Source: 21-14-0-10-47-8 sp966211795
GTDB lineage: Bacteria > Bdellovibrionota > Bdellovibrionia > Bdellovibrionales > Bdellovibrionaceae
Direction of reading: 5' to 3'
Assembly: GCA_966211795.1 (NCBI GenBank)
Contig: CBIHNW010000001.1
Location: 402,242 to 466,241, forward strand
DNA length: 64,000 nt
Position numbers and translations under genes: made by a program. The notes under the pieces were generated by a model. That model was given only the letters and a program-made list of their open reading frames with translations. It was not told where the DNA came from and made no database searches. Each line of letters begins with the position of its first letter. Within the stretch, counting starts at the first letter, position 1. Positions 48,319 through 56,397 of the stretch are shown piece by piece.

Positions 48319-48347
48319 TTGGCTTTTTCCAATTAAGGATATATAAT
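48319..48347 (+). promoter_or_regulatory. Sigma-70 promoter of the AhpD-Rrf2 operon
   Basis: TTGGCT (48319-48324) and the consensus TATAAT (48342-48347) have a 17-base spacer. The -10 lies in the centre of the 31-bp palindrome, so an Rrf2-type repressor would block it. Confidence 0.7.
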
Positions 48348-48359
48348 ATCCTTAATTGG
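48329..48359. promoter_or_regulatory. 31-bp palindromic operator of the AhpD-Rrf2 operon
   Basis: CCAATTAAGGATAT-ATA-ATATCCTTAATTGG is a perfect 14-3-14 inverted repeat. It covers the -10 box and touches the ribosome site (GGGAGG) of the first gene. Confidence 0.8.
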
Positions 48360-48371
48360 GAGGTTTGATTT

Positions 48372-48851
48372 ATGAGTTTAAGAGTGAATTACAACCAGCA
48401 GTCGCCGGAGCTTGTGCAGAAACTAATGGAGATGGGTCAAATCATCAAAAAGGGGAGTCTAGGAGTGACCCTGGTGGACCTTGTCAACATTCGCGCATCG
48501 TTGTTGAATGGCTGCGCTTTTTGCATCGATATGCATGTTAAAGAAGCCCGCATTCATGGTGAGCGCGATCTGCGTGTTTTGCACGTGCCGATCTGGCGCG
48601 AATCGGCTCTGTTCACCGACAAAGAAAAAGCCGCCTTGGAATGGACCGAAGCGGTTACCAAATTGACAGAGCATGGGATTCCCGATGAAATCTACCAACG
48701 TGTTCGCGAGCAGCTGTCCGAGAAGGAAATGTCTGAGCTGACTTTCGCGATCGGCGTGATCAATGCTTGGAACCGATTGAGCATTGGCTTTAAGGCGGTC
48801 CCCGGATCCGCCGACAAATTTTTCGGTCTTGATAAGGCGGGATTGAGCTAG
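48372..48851 (+). CDS. Carboxymuconolactone decarboxylase/AhpD-family protein
   Basis: A 159-residue protein with the AhpD CxxC motif GCAFCIDMHVKEA (Cys48, Cys51, His55). Catalytic use is as a thiol-peroxidase or disulfide reductase partner of peroxiredoxins, or in carboxymuconolactone-like chemistry. It has the MSLRVNYNQQSPELVQKL start typical of the peroxidase-type group. Its stop overlaps the Rrf2 start by 1 bp, so expression is coupled. Control by the operator at 48329 is likely, and the thiol theme suggests an oxidant signal. Confidence 0.92.
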   Translation: MSLRVNYNQQSPELVQKLMEMGQIIKKGSLGVTLVDLVNIRASLLNGCAFCIDMHVKEARIHGERDLRVLHVPIWRESALFTDKEKAALEWTEAVTKLTEHGIPDEIYQRVREQLSEKEMSELTFAIGVINAWNRLSIGFKAVPGSADKFFGLDKAGLS

Positions 48852-49357
48852 TGATTTTACGGAACCAAGTGGAATGGGCTCTGCATTGTTGTACGTTTTT
48901 GGCAGGTTTGCCAGACGGCGTATATTTGGCGACCAAAGACTTGGCGGAATTTCATGGCGTGCCGAAAGAATATCTTTCGAAGGCGTTACAATCATTATCA
49001 CAGGCGGGGCTGGTGAAAACCACACTGGGCCCGCGCGGTGGTTATCGTCTGGCAAAATCGGCATCACAAATTTCATTTCTTGAAATCGTGGAAGCCGTCG
49101 AAGGTCGTACATCCACATTTCAGTGCACGGAAATTCGAAAGAACAATCCCTGCAAACCCAATAAACAGGTTTTTGCAAAGCCTTGTCAGATAGCTCAGGT
49201 CATGTATCGCGCAGACGAAGCTTGGCGAAACGAATTGCGTTCCGTCAAGTTATCCGACCTGGTTCATCAGCTGCTGCGGGACCTTCCGAAAGATGTTTTG
49301 CAAAAAAATATGGAATGGATTCAGTCTAAGACTCAGGGAAATATCTCCGAGCCATAG
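48851..49357 (+). CDS. Rrf2-family transcriptional regulator (Cys-containing)
   Basis: A 168-residue protein starting at GTG 48851, overlapping the AhpD stop. The winged helix includes LATKDLAEFHGVPKEYLSKA and GPRGGYRLAK. Three Cys (92, 101, 112) fall where IscR and NsrR bind an Fe-S cluster; two more, Cys13 and Cys14, lie in the first helix. The cluster spacing differs from IscR, so the sensed species is open. It most likely represses its own operon through the 31-bp palindrome. Confidence 0.93.
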   Translation: MILRNQVEWALHCCTFLAGLPDGVYLATKDLAEFHGVPKEYLSKALQSLSQAGLVKTTLGPRGGYRLAKSASQISFLEIVEAVEGRTSTFQCTEIRKNNPCKPNKQVFAKPCQIAQVMYRADEAWRNELRSVKLSDLVHQLLRDLPKDVLQKNMEWIQSKTQGNISEP

Positions 49358-49401
49358 GGTTGAACTCAAATTCAGTTTCGTCACCGAAAGGAAAAACAAT
49401 C

Positions 49402-49875
49402 ATGCAAAAAATCACTCCGTTTCTCTGGTTTGACGACAATCTCGAAGACGCTCTCAATCTTTACACATCGATATTCAAGGACGCGAAAATCCTCAGCGTT
49501 ACCAAATATGGTGATGCCGGTCCAGGGCCGAAAGGCACGGCAATGACGGCATCCTTTCAGTTGAATGGTCAAGAGTTCGTTGGGTTGAATGGCGGTCCGC
49601 ATTTTAAATTCACGGAAGCTGTTTCATTCGTCATCAATTGTGAGACCCAGGCGGAAATCGACTATTACTGGGAAAAATTATCGGCAGGCGGAACCAAGTC
49701 CAGGTGTGGATGGCTGAAGGATAAGTTTGGCCTATCATGGCAAGTCGTACCGAAGGACATGGGCAAGCTGTTTAGCGGACCCGATCCGAAAAAATCAAAT
49801 CGCGTCATGCAAGCGATGCTTCAGATGGACAAATTGGATATTGCAAAATTAAAGCAAGCTTACGATTCAGAATAA
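49402..49875 (+). CDS. VOC-family PhnB/YjdN-like protein
   Basis: ATG 49402 follows AAAGGAAA and gives 157 residues. The family pattern ITPFLWFDDNLEDALNLYTS, GDAGPGPKGTAMTASFQL, LNGQEFVGLNGGP and DKFGLSWQVVP identifies the PhnB-like branch, often annotated as 3-demethylubiquinone methyltransferase-like without proof. It probably binds a small molecule. An intrinsic terminator follows, shared with the convergent gene. Confidence 0.92.
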   Translation: MQKITPFLWFDDNLEDALNLYTSIFKDAKILSVTKYGDAGPGPKGTAMTASFQLNGQEFVGLNGGPHFKFTEAVSFVINCETQAEIDYYWEKLSAGGTKSRCGWLKDKFGLSWQVVPKDMGKLFSGPDPKKSNRVMQAMLQMDKLDIAKLKQAYDSE

Positions 49876-49891
49876 AATCTTCGTTTCGCAA

Positions 49892-49920
49892 GGCCCGCTT
49901 TCACATAGTTTAAGCGGGCC
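49892..49920. terminator. Bidirectional terminator hairpin
   Basis: GGCCCGCTT-N11-AAGCGGGCC is a perfect GC-rich stem between two convergent stop codons (49875 and 49927). T-runs are weak on both sides. Confidence 0.6.
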
Positions 49921-49926
49921 AGCAAA

Positions 49927-52008
49927 TCAATTTGCAATCCAGAAAACGCCGTCTTCCGGATAGGCACAAGCACCTTTTGCCAGATGTGAATTGGAAGGTA
50001 AGATATAAATTTTGTACCACTTGATCGTACCGGTGGTGACAACTGTTTGGCTGCGTTGGTCACCGTAAACTGAATCTCCCGCAGGTATTTGTCCACAAAC
50101 AGTCGCATCGGTGCCGGGCTTTTGCCGAATGTTGCGGGCCGCTTGCAAATTCCAACGACTGTAAGTTGTTTCCACATCGGTTGTCGGCAAGGCCTTCAGC
50201 CATTTCGCTAAAATTTCGTTCAGCCTTTGACCCTCGGCGGTGCCGTAAAACTGGGGTTTATCGATGGGTGGCATTGGTGTGTAACCTTCAAGGTGCGCGA
50301 TGGCGCCGTAGATTTTCGATTTTTCCAAACTGCCTGGCGCAATCCAATCGTTTTTCACTAAGAAATCCAAAGTGCTGAAACGATCTTTTGCGATGTCGGC
50401 TGCTTGCATATTGCCGTGGCAACCCAGACAGTTTTTCTGAATGATCTCGCTTTGAACCTGCTTGTAGCCTGCATCTAATTCCGCATTTGATTTCACCTGA
50501 CTGCGCCAAGCAAGAAATGAAATCAACGGATCCGAGGCATCAGTCTTGAGATCGCAATGGTCCTGATAATTTGCCTCTGCCGATCGCGCCAGCCTGACGA
50601 CCACGCGGTTTTCTCGATCTTCAACAATCCACAGTGAACCATCATCGGCTTCGGTGAAGGCAACGGGTGCGCCTTTCGGACGAAGGTTTTTGATTTGGCT
50701 CCAGCCCGAAATGATTTCCGTGTAAGGGGCATGACGAAGCAATCCGCCCTTGGGCTCAAACTTTTGTTTCTTCGAGCATCCATTGACCTGTTCAAAATTA
50801 AAAAGAGAATTGGCGCTTGGCTTTTCTAGCTTGGGTCGTCCCTGAGCATCGATGTCGTATGCAACCAGGCGATGCCCTGTCGGCTGATACCCATGCCAGG
50901 ACATCAACAATTTTCCGCCGAACAGGTCCGAAAACATCGCACCCTTATAATACGCCATGTGCAGCGGCGAAGCATGCGGAGGAATCAGGGCGTGGGGAGA
51001 TTGGTATTCGCCTATTCCCGTCGCTTCCGGTTTGGTGCAGTCGATGGGAGATTTGAATTGTTTCGACACGAATTCGGGTGACGTCGCCGTAAAGTCATAA
51101 CAGTAGGGCCAGCCAAAATGATATCCAGGATTGTGGTTCAAATCGATGACGTTGATTTCTTCGTAGGGTTCTTCCAGTTCGGGAAAGTCTCGGCTGTTTT
51201 CACCCTGAATCAGGAATCCGGACGGGTGAATTGCGATCGCCATCGAGTTGCGAAGGCCTTTGGCAATCACTTCGAGAAATTTCACTCCGCCATTTGGAAG
51301 AGTCTTTAGTTTTTCATGCGGCAAGCGAAAGATCACCCCAGCCCCTTGATCTTCCGATTCTGGACAGGAACGATACGCACCTGATCCAGCGGCAAAGCAA
51401 TGATCGCTTGGCGATCCGGCATTGATAAAGAGATCTCCATTTCGGGGATCGAATGCAAATTGAGAAAGGGGATGCATGTAGCCTTCAGGTCGAGCGATAT
51501 TTCCGACGACCAGCTGCCAATCCGCCACCTGACCGGCATTGATATGAAAACGTGAGATCTGGGTTTTCTCGCCGATATAAAAATATCCATCTGGACCTAA
51601 GGCTAAGCCATGTGGATTGTTCAGTGGAAATTTCAATAGCTTTAAATCGTAATTTCCTGATTTTCCGGGATAAAGTAAAAACAACCGACCGTTGTTCGAA
51701 GCCCAGCCGCCCATGTCGACCACCAAGAAATTTTTGCTCTGAGGAATCTGCAAGATCGTTCGCGGTTTGATAAAGCTTCGATCGTTGGCGGGATCCACGG
51801 CATGATCGCGAGGAAGAACCATGCCCAAACAAGTCCCGGGCAAGGTTTCGACCGCAAGCTTGGGAAAGCCATCACAAGATTTATCATCTGGGTCGTAGGC
51901 GTAGCCACTGCTATCTACGACCATATGCCCCGAGGCGACTTGGCGATATTTTGAGATGGACTGACATTGAACCAAAAGAGCGGCGAGGCAAATCATAAAT
52001 AGTTTCAT
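49927..52008 (-). CDS. Sorbosone dehydrogenase-like PQQ-type protein with cytochrome c domain
   Basis: A 693-residue lipoprotein (MKLFMICLAALLVQC, Cys15). The first 450 residues form a beta-propeller of the glucose/sorbosone dehydrogenase type: LALGPDGYFYIGEKTQI, FAFDPRNGDLFINAGSPSDH, GVIFRLPH, HFGWPYCYDF. A c-type cytochrome motif CLGCH follows near residue 525. The last 100 residues have a Cys pair and may form an SH3-like domain. Such fusions oxidise sugars or aldoses and pass electrons to the chain. PQQ ligands cannot be confirmed. It is exported and membrane-anchored. Confidence 0.88.
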   Translation of the reverse strand: MKLFMICLAALLVQCQSISKYRQVASGHMVVDSSGYAYDPDDKSCDGFPKLAVETLPGTCLGMVLPRDHAVDPANDRSFIKPRTILQIPQSKNFLVVDMGGWASNNGRLFLLYPGKSGNYDLKLLKFPLNNPHGLALGPDGYFYIGEKTQISRFHINAGQVADWQLVVGNIARPEGYMHPLSQFAFDPRNGDLFINAGSPSDHCFAAGSGAYRSCPESEDQGAGVIFRLPHEKLKTLPNGGVKFLEVIAKGLRNSMAIAIHPSGFLIQGENSRDFPELEEPYEEINVIDLNHNPGYHFGWPYCYDFTATSPEFVSKQFKSPIDCTKPEATGIGEYQSPHALIPPHASPLHMAYYKGAMFSDLFGGKLLMSWHGYQPTGHRLVAYDIDAQGRPKLEKPSANSLFNFEQVNGCSKKQKFEPKGGLLRHAPYTEIISGWSQIKNLRPKGAPVAFTEADDGSLWIVEDRENRVVVRLARSAEANYQDHCDLKTDASDPLISFLAWRSQVKSNAELDAGYKQVQSEIIQKNCLGCHGNMQAADIAKDRFSTLDFLVKNDWIAPGSLEKSKIYGAIAHLEGYTPMPPIDKPQFYGTAEGQRLNEILAKWLKALPTTDVETTYSRWNLQAARNIRQKPGTDATVCGQIPAGDSVYGDQRSQTVVTTGTIKWYKIYILPSNSHLAKGACAYPEDGVFWIAN

Positions 52009-52139
52009 TCAAAAATGCTAACCACTGAATCGAAATTTGTCTTGGGATATTATGCGAGATGTAGCGACGTGATGCTCTTCAAGCTTTCGAAATTGTGTTT
52101 TCAGTGCGGTCTTGGCATCCTTTGGGCGAAAGGAATTTT

Positions 52140-52430
52140 ATGAAGGCAAAAACTGCAAAAGAGGCCTCTCGGTTGGAGCAGATTCCCAACATCGGCAAGG
52201 CCGTCGCCGGTGATCTTCGAGGCATCGGAATCACTCGGCCCGAGCAGCTGAAGGGAAAAAATGGATTGGCACTTTATCAGAAGCTCAATAAAGTGACTGG
52301 TGTTCGCCACGATCCTTGCATGGCAGACACACTCATGGCGGCCGTCGACTTTATGAATGGCGGTAAGCCCAAACCTTGGTGGGAATTCACCGCCAAACGA
52401 AAAACATTAATGCCGAAACTGAAAGCGTGA
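52140..52430 (+). CDS. Helix-hairpin-helix protein (Cdd1/TfoX C-terminal-like)
   Basis: ATG 52140 follows AAAGGAAT and gives 96 residues. LEQIPNIGKAVAGDLRGIGI is a helix-hairpin-helix (about 12-31), and RPEQLKGKNGLALYQKL and HDPCMADTLMAAVDFM fit the Cdd1/pathogenicity-locus family, a short DNA-binding-like group. The protein ends in a basic tail (KRKTLMPKLKA). Function is unknown. It stands alone before the convergent SnoaL gene. Confidence 0.85.
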   Translation: MKAKTAKEASRLEQIPNIGKAVAGDLRGIGITRPEQLKGKNGLALYQKLNKVTGVRHDPCMADTLMAAVDFMNGGKPKPWWEFTAKRKTLMPKLKA

Positions 52431-52443
52431 TGAATCTGGGCAG

Positions 52444-52872
52444 TTACATGCCCTTGGCACTTTGCACGCGATCACGACCGAAGGGATCACCGATGATGGA
52501 TTCCGTGTGCAGGGCACAGACCCATTTTCCGTCGCGGCGAACCCAAGTTGATGCATCGGACGCCTCGAAGCTGAGAGATTCGTTATCGACCGTCAAGTCC
52601 TCGCGAACTTTGTAAGCAAGAATGGCGGTATCAGGACCCAACATGCGCACCTCGAAATCATCATCGATTTCAAAATTGTGAAGAGTGTAATTTGAACTGG
52701 TGATCATATCCGATAATGCTTGGCGGTCGATACTGGCGAAACCTTGGGCTCCCGCAACCAAACAGGTCTCATCGGACAATGACAGCATGGTATCGACGTC
52801 TTTATCCTTCATTGCCTGCCAATATTTCTTTTCCAGATTGAAGATTTCATCGGTCAATGACTGTGTTTGCAT
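52444..52872 (-). CDS. SnoaL-like/DUF4440-type nuclear transport factor 2-fold protein
   Basis: ATG 52872 follows AAGGATCTCG (142 residues). It reads DEIFNLEKKYWQAMKDKDVD, LVAGAQGFASIDRQALSDMI, and DGKWVCALHTESIIGDPFG, all typical of SnoaL-like/DUF4440 domains with the cone-shaped pocket. It is the second of two adjacent SnoaL genes (13-bp gap). Their low identity suggests distinct ligands or activities. The biochemical role is unknown. Confidence 0.88.
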   Translation of the reverse strand: MQTQSLTDEIFNLEKKYWQAMKDKDVDTMLSLSDETCLVAGAQGFASIDRQALSDMITSSNYTLHNFEIDDDFEVRMLGPDTAILAYKVREDLTVDNESLSFEASDASTWVRRDGKWVCALHTESIIGDPFGRDRVQSAKGM

Positions 52873-52885
52873 ATCGAGATCCTTC

Positions 52886-53377
52886 TTAGTTTTGGTTGCG
52901 TTGAGGTTGATCGGGCTTGAGATCTTGCAAGACTTTTCCCGTGACGAAATCGCCCGGAGCAGAGATGTGCTCGTGGAGCACTTGCCATTTTTCATTTCGT
53001 TTGGCGTAACAAGTGGTGACGCGAATCCAGATATCGATCTTCTCTCCGGCGTCCTTGGTGGTCCCGGTGCAGTGGCTTAGGTTAAAGCTAAAGGCCGTGT
53101 GTTCATCGATTTGAAATTTAAGGTCTTTGATCTTATAGCTGAATTCGGTACTGCTGTCGAAACACTCTTGCCAGGATCTGCGCAAGCCGGCTTTGTCGAT
53201 TTTTAAAAAATCGCGGACATCATAAATGACGGCTTCATCGGCGTAAGCGGATAAGATCGTCGTCATGTCACGCGCACGTACGGCTTCAGAGACATCTTCC
53301 ATCAGCTGTCGAATTTCATCTTCAGCAGACGCCTTTGTGTAATTTGTGGACTGAATTTGATGGGCTTGAGGTTCCAA
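52886..53377 (-). CDS. SnoaL-like protein
   Basis: I prefer TTG 53377, preceded by AAGGGGGA, giving 163 residues; the open frame continues upstream without a better start. The fold is NTF2-like: EIRQLMEDVSEAVRARDM, AVIYDVRDFLKIDKAGLRRSW, HTAFSFNLSHCTGT and EKWQVLHEHIS. It precedes a second SnoaL gene by 13 bp and is probably cotranscribed. It may bind or transform a small compound. The upstream region carries short 15-bp direct repeats. Confidence 0.85.
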   Translation of the reverse strand: MEPQAHQIQSTNYTKASAEDEIRQLMEDVSEAVRARDMTTILSAYADEAVIYDVRDFLKIDKAGLRRSWQECFDSSTEFSYKIKDLKFQIDEHTAFSFNLSHCTGTTKDAGEKIDIWIRVTTCYAKRNEKWQVLHEHISAPGDFVTGKVLQDLKPDQPQRNQN

Positions 53378-53469
53378 AATTCCCCCTTTGTTTGGCGTTT
53401 GGAAATAACAAATTCTCCACGGAGAAAATTTCGTCATTTAAAGAGTCATCCGTAATTCAACTAGCAAAC

Positions 53470-53514
53470 AAAAGCAACAATAGCAAAATTAACGATAGCA
53501 AAAGTAACAATAGC
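53470..53514. repeat. Three 15-bp tandem repeats
   Basis: AAAAGCAACAATAGC, AAAATTAACGATAGC and AAAAGTAACAATAGC lie head to tail. They sit in the 280-bp gap (53378-53657) between the SnoaL and DUF1428 genes, in which no gene is seen. Unit length is a multiple of three but no convincing coding frame spans them. Confidence 0.8.
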
Positions 53515-53657
53515 AAAAGATGCGCCACTCAAAATCTGGTACAAATAAAAATATGTGCAGTCACATGCTACGGCAAAGGCGCAAAACTTGCTTAGCCTCG
53601 AAGGCGGATGATCACTTTTTATTTCCAAAATGGAGATAAAACAAAAAAGGAGAAAAT

Positions 53658-54020
53658 ATGTCTCGGTATATCGATGGATTTGTGGTTCCGGTTCCGAAGA
53701 AGAACGTGGAAGCCTATCGAAAGCTGGCAAAGAAGGCGGGTAAAATATGGCTCGAGCACGGTGCCCTTGAATATCTAGAAAGTGTCGCGGATGACGTCAA
53801 AAAAGGAAAGGTCACTTCATTTCCGCAAAGCGTGAAGCTTAAACCAAATGAAACTGTTTTTTTCTCCTGGATCATCTACAAATCTCGAGCGCACCGGGAT
53901 CGTGTTTTAAAAAAAGTGATGAAGGATCCACGGATGCCGATGGACCCTAAGGCGATGCCGTTTGATGCAAAACGAATGATTTATGGTGGCTTTAAACCTG
54001 TCGTTGAAGTCGAACACTAA
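53658..54020 (+). CDS. DUF1428 family protein
   Basis: A 120-residue protein after AAAAGGAGAAA. It follows the family closely: YIDGFVVPVPKKNVEAYRKL, WLEHGALEYLESVADDV, ETVFFSWIIYKSRAHRD, and KAMPFDAKRMIYGGFKPVVE. The fold is a dimeric alpha/beta (ABM-like) barrel; the function is unknown. A hairpin follows immediately at its stop codon. Confidence 0.92.
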   Translation: MSRYIDGFVVPVPKKNVEAYRKLAKKAGKIWLEHGALEYLESVADDVKKGKVTSFPQSVKLKPNETVFFSWIIYKSRAHRDRVLKKVMKDPRMPMDPKAMPFDAKRMIYGGFKPVVEVEH

Positions 54021-54047
54021 GAGCCTTATTTTTGAATAGGCTCTTAG
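54017..54047. terminator. Hairpin between convergent DUF1428 and CoA-binding genes
   Basis: CTAAGAGCC-N13-GGCTCTTAG is a perfect nine-pair stem that includes the DUF1428 stop codon. Inner TATT/AATA may add pairs. A T-run is lacking, so termination strength is uncertain. Confidence 0.55.
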
Positions 54048-54053
54048 CGCTCT

Positions 54054-54467
54054 TTAAGCAAACCAACGTTTGTGTTCGATGATCAGGCAACGGTTGGAGA
54101 CGACTTTGATTCCTGCTTTCTCGGCACGACTTTCAGCCTCGGGATTTGAAATTCCGAGCTGAAGCCATAAGACTTCGACTCCACCGGTTGCCAAGACTTC
54201 GTCGACGACTTCGGGAATGCGATCCGAGCTGCGAAAGACATCGACAAACTTTCGGTACTCGGCCGGAATCTCGCTCAGTTTTTTGTAAATTTTAAATCCC
54301 CCAGCATCATGTATTTTCGGATAGGTACCAACCATCTCCCAACCATGATCACGCATGTAAACAGGTACATAGTGGCTGGCTTTTTCTTCATCGGGGCTCA
54401 GGCCGTAGACAGAGAATTTTTTGTATTTGGCGAGCAGATCTTTGATTTCATTTTCTTTGACGTTCAC
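54054..54467 (-). CDS. CoA-binding (YccU-like) protein
   Basis: GTG 54467, five bases after AGGAG, gives 137 residues. It matches the CoA_binding_2 family: IKDLLAKYKKFSVYGLSPDEEK, VPVYMRDHGWEMVGTYP, and GGVEVLWLQLGISNPEAESRA, a Rossmann-like fold. E. coli YccU is a small CoA-binding protein of this type. It follows the hemolysin III gene by 105 bp on the same strand. The role is unknown. Confidence 0.9.
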   Translation of the reverse strand: MNVKENEIKDLLAKYKKFSVYGLSPDEEKASHYVPVYMRDHGWEMVGTYPKIHDAGGFKIYKKLSEIPAEYRKFVDVFRSSDRIPEVVDEVLATGGVEVLWLQLGISNPEAESRAEKAGIKVVSNRCLIIEHKRWFA

Positions 54468-54572
54468 GACGACTCCTATTTGGCGAAAGGTCCCGTTTTC
54501 AATCTCAAGCTTCGGGCCGCAACGAAAACAAAGCAAGTCTGAAGGACATGCCATCATTTCACGAGACATCAA

Positions 54573-55217
54573 TTAATGGATCAACTGATAGACCACAATG
54601 AAATGAAAAGCGGCGCCGACAATGGTGAACAGGTGAAACAGCTCGTGATAACCAAAAAATCCCGGAGCAAAATTTGGTTTCTTCATGGCGTAAAAAACAG
54701 CGCCGACGGTGTACACGACTCCGCCTGCCGCCAGCAGCACCAAGTAATTGAAACCCAATGCAGTCCGCATGAGATTGAGATAGGGAAGCGCTTGCCATCC
54801 CATGATCACATAAAAGACAGCCGTGAACCATTTCGGAGCCTGGGTCCAGAACACGGCTTGCAATATTCCGATCAGCGCGACAATCCAAATGAGCATTAAC
54901 AGTTGATGCCCTTGCTCTTCGGGTAACGCCAGCAAACAGATGGGTGTAAATGTCCCGGCAATTTGCACGAAGATGGCACTGTGATCCAGGCGCTTCATGA
55001 AAGCGCGCGGCTTCGGCTCCCAATGGGGCCGATGATAAATGGCGCTAATTCCAAAAAGCAGCAAAAGTGCGGCCGAATAAATGATGCTCGCGACCAGTGC
55101 TGTTTCGCTGGTGCTTTTCGCAATCAGCAATGCGCAGGCCCCCAAGGCAATGAAGAAGGCTTCTTGGTGAAGGTAACCTCGCAATAGTGGTTTCACACCG
55201 ACGGTTTTAGCGGTCAT
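54573..55217 (-). CDS. Hemolysin III/YqfA-family membrane protein
   Basis: A 214-residue seven-helix membrane protein of the hemolysin III (PAQR-like) family: YHRPHWEPKPRAFMKRLDHS, IFVQIAGTFTPICLL, and FGYHELFHLFTIVGAAFHF. The conserved His residues in DHS, HEL and HLF are the likely metal ligands of the PAQR class. Despite the name, bacterial members are not simply hemolysins; YqfA-type roles in membrane sensing are suggested. Its stop touches the CoA-binding gene region. Confidence 0.93.
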   Translation of the reverse strand: MTAKTVGVKPLLRGYLHQEAFFIALGACALLIAKSTSETALVASIIYSAALLLLFGISAIYHRPHWEPKPRAFMKRLDHSAIFVQIAGTFTPICLLALPEEQGHQLLMLIWIVALIGILQAVFWTQAPKWFTAVFYVIMGWQALPYLNLMRTALGFNYLVLLAAGGVVYTVGAVFYAMKKPNFAPGFFGYHELFHLFTIVGAAFHFIVVYQLIH

Positions 55218-55255
55218 GCTCGAAAGATAAAACCATTTTGCCAGATCTGCAGCAA

Positions 55256-56323
55256 CTATGCGCTGCGTGGTGGGTGTCGGGACGCTGCCGACATTCGCCG
55301 TTGTGGACTGGAGTATTTACCCAAGGAGCGCAGATGCGACAAAGTGATCAGAAAAAATAGAGCGCTAGCAGCTCCGCACATCATGGCGAGCGCATAATTC
55401 CAGATGCCCGAATCAATTCGTGCGTCACTGGGATTGTGCGGATCAAAGAGAACAGTCACGGGTTCTCCGACAGAGTAGGATGGCGGATTTGAGCTGACGG
55501 GGTGGCGAAAGCGTTGTCGCGAATTCGTTGCGGGATTGGTAAATTCAACCATCGGCGCATACGTATCGTTGCTGTCATGAGAGCGAGAAGTGACCATTTC
55601 CACGACCTGGCCCTGAGTCGCCTGCGCTTGCGCGAGAAAGCGCTCCGTTTTTTTATAGAAATAAAAGCTTCCCCCGGCGCAAGCGACGGCAATGATGATG
55701 CAAGCTGGAATGGCTTTCATACAAGCCGCTTTGGCGCTCGCGTACACGACGGCCAAAGACTCGGGGGGGATCCATTCAATTTGGTCCTTCTCCTCTTCGC
55801 TCACCACGGATTTTGTTTCATTTCCTTTTTTGAGCTCCATCCATTCGGCTTTAGATAAAGGAATGGACCGTTTGGCCTTCCAGATCGAGCGCGTGATCAG
55901 TCCGAGAATGGCGACGCTGCTGACAATCGAAAAGAGATTCCATTCAAATATACGGAAGAAAAAATAAAGACAACCCGCCCCGATGCTGGCGCATGCGCCG
56001 GCGATGAAGAAGCTGCTTCGCGACCGAATTTTGCCGAATGAAGGATCATTTTTGCGCACGAAGATGGTGACCGGCTCACCCACGAAATTCAGCGGAACAT
56101 TCGAGGTGGTCCCACTCAGTGCATAATACATCAGACCATCATAATTTTGGTAGCGCGCGACTGTTTGAAAGCGGGGGAATTTGGTACTGGATCCGTTCGG
56201 ATTGCGAAAGCCGACGACTTCGCCACGAATTGCGCTGGAACCTTGGCGCGTCTGAAATTCAGAAAGTAAAATGAGGAAAGAGATGAAGCCAAGGCCGATA
56301 CCGATAATAAATAAAATGATCAT
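55256..56323 (-). CDS. Membrane protein with two DUF3592-like domains
   Basis: A 355-residue protein. It begins with a membrane segment (MIILFIIGIGLGFISFLILL), has two soluble DUF3592-type beta domains (YQNYDGLMYYALSG then VGEPVTIFVRKNDPS; and MVEFTNPATNSRQRFRHPVSS then VGEPVTVLFDPHNPSDARI) and further membrane segments (about 110-150, 205-230, 320-340). The VGEPV signature in both copies shows internal duplication. Function unknown. Its upstream gene is DUF4142, with a hairpin between. Confidence 0.88.
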   Translation of the reverse strand: MIILFIIGIGLGFISFLILLSEFQTRQGSSAIRGEVVGFRNPNGSSTKFPRFQTVARYQNYDGLMYYALSGTTSNVPLNFVGEPVTIFVRKNDPSFGKIRSRSSFFIAGACASIGAGCLYFFFRIFEWNLFSIVSSVAILGLITRSIWKAKRSIPLSKAEWMELKKGNETKSVVSEEEKDQIEWIPPESLAVVYASAKAACMKAIPACIIIAVACAGGSFYFYKKTERFLAQAQATQGQVVEMVTSRSHDSNDTYAPMVEFTNPATNSRQRFRHPVSSNPPSYSVGEPVTVLFDPHNPSDARIDSGIWNYALAMMCGAASALFFLITLSHLRSLGKYSSPQRRMSAASRHPPRSA

Positions 56324-56357
56324 GATACGTTATCGGTCAGGCGCAGAAATTGGATGA

Positions 56358-56386
56358 GGATCTTGTCCCAGTTCGAGACAAGATCC
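56358..56386 (-). terminator. Terminator-like hairpin after the DUF4142 gene
   Basis: GGATCTTGTC-N9-GACAAGATCC is a perfect ten-pair stem between the DUF4142 stop (56398) and the DUF3592 start. No long T-run follows in the minus direction. Confidence 0.5.
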
Positions 56387-56397
56387 GCCATTTTCAA

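Noticed and set aside
48459..49178. Minus-strand frame of 239 codons over the AhpD and Rrf2 genes
   Set aside because: Both genes on the other strand have complete motifs and a promoter; this frame is a shadow.
49402..49875. 3-demethylubiquinone methyltransferase
   Set aside because: That name is carried by many PhnB-like VOC proteins, but no SAM-binding motif is present.
53470..53514. Possible CRISPR array
   Set aside because: The 15-bp units are head to tail without spacers and no cas gene is present.
54573..55217. Virulence hemolysin
   Set aside because: The hemolysin III family name is historical; the sequence is a PAQR-like membrane protein with no proven toxin role.
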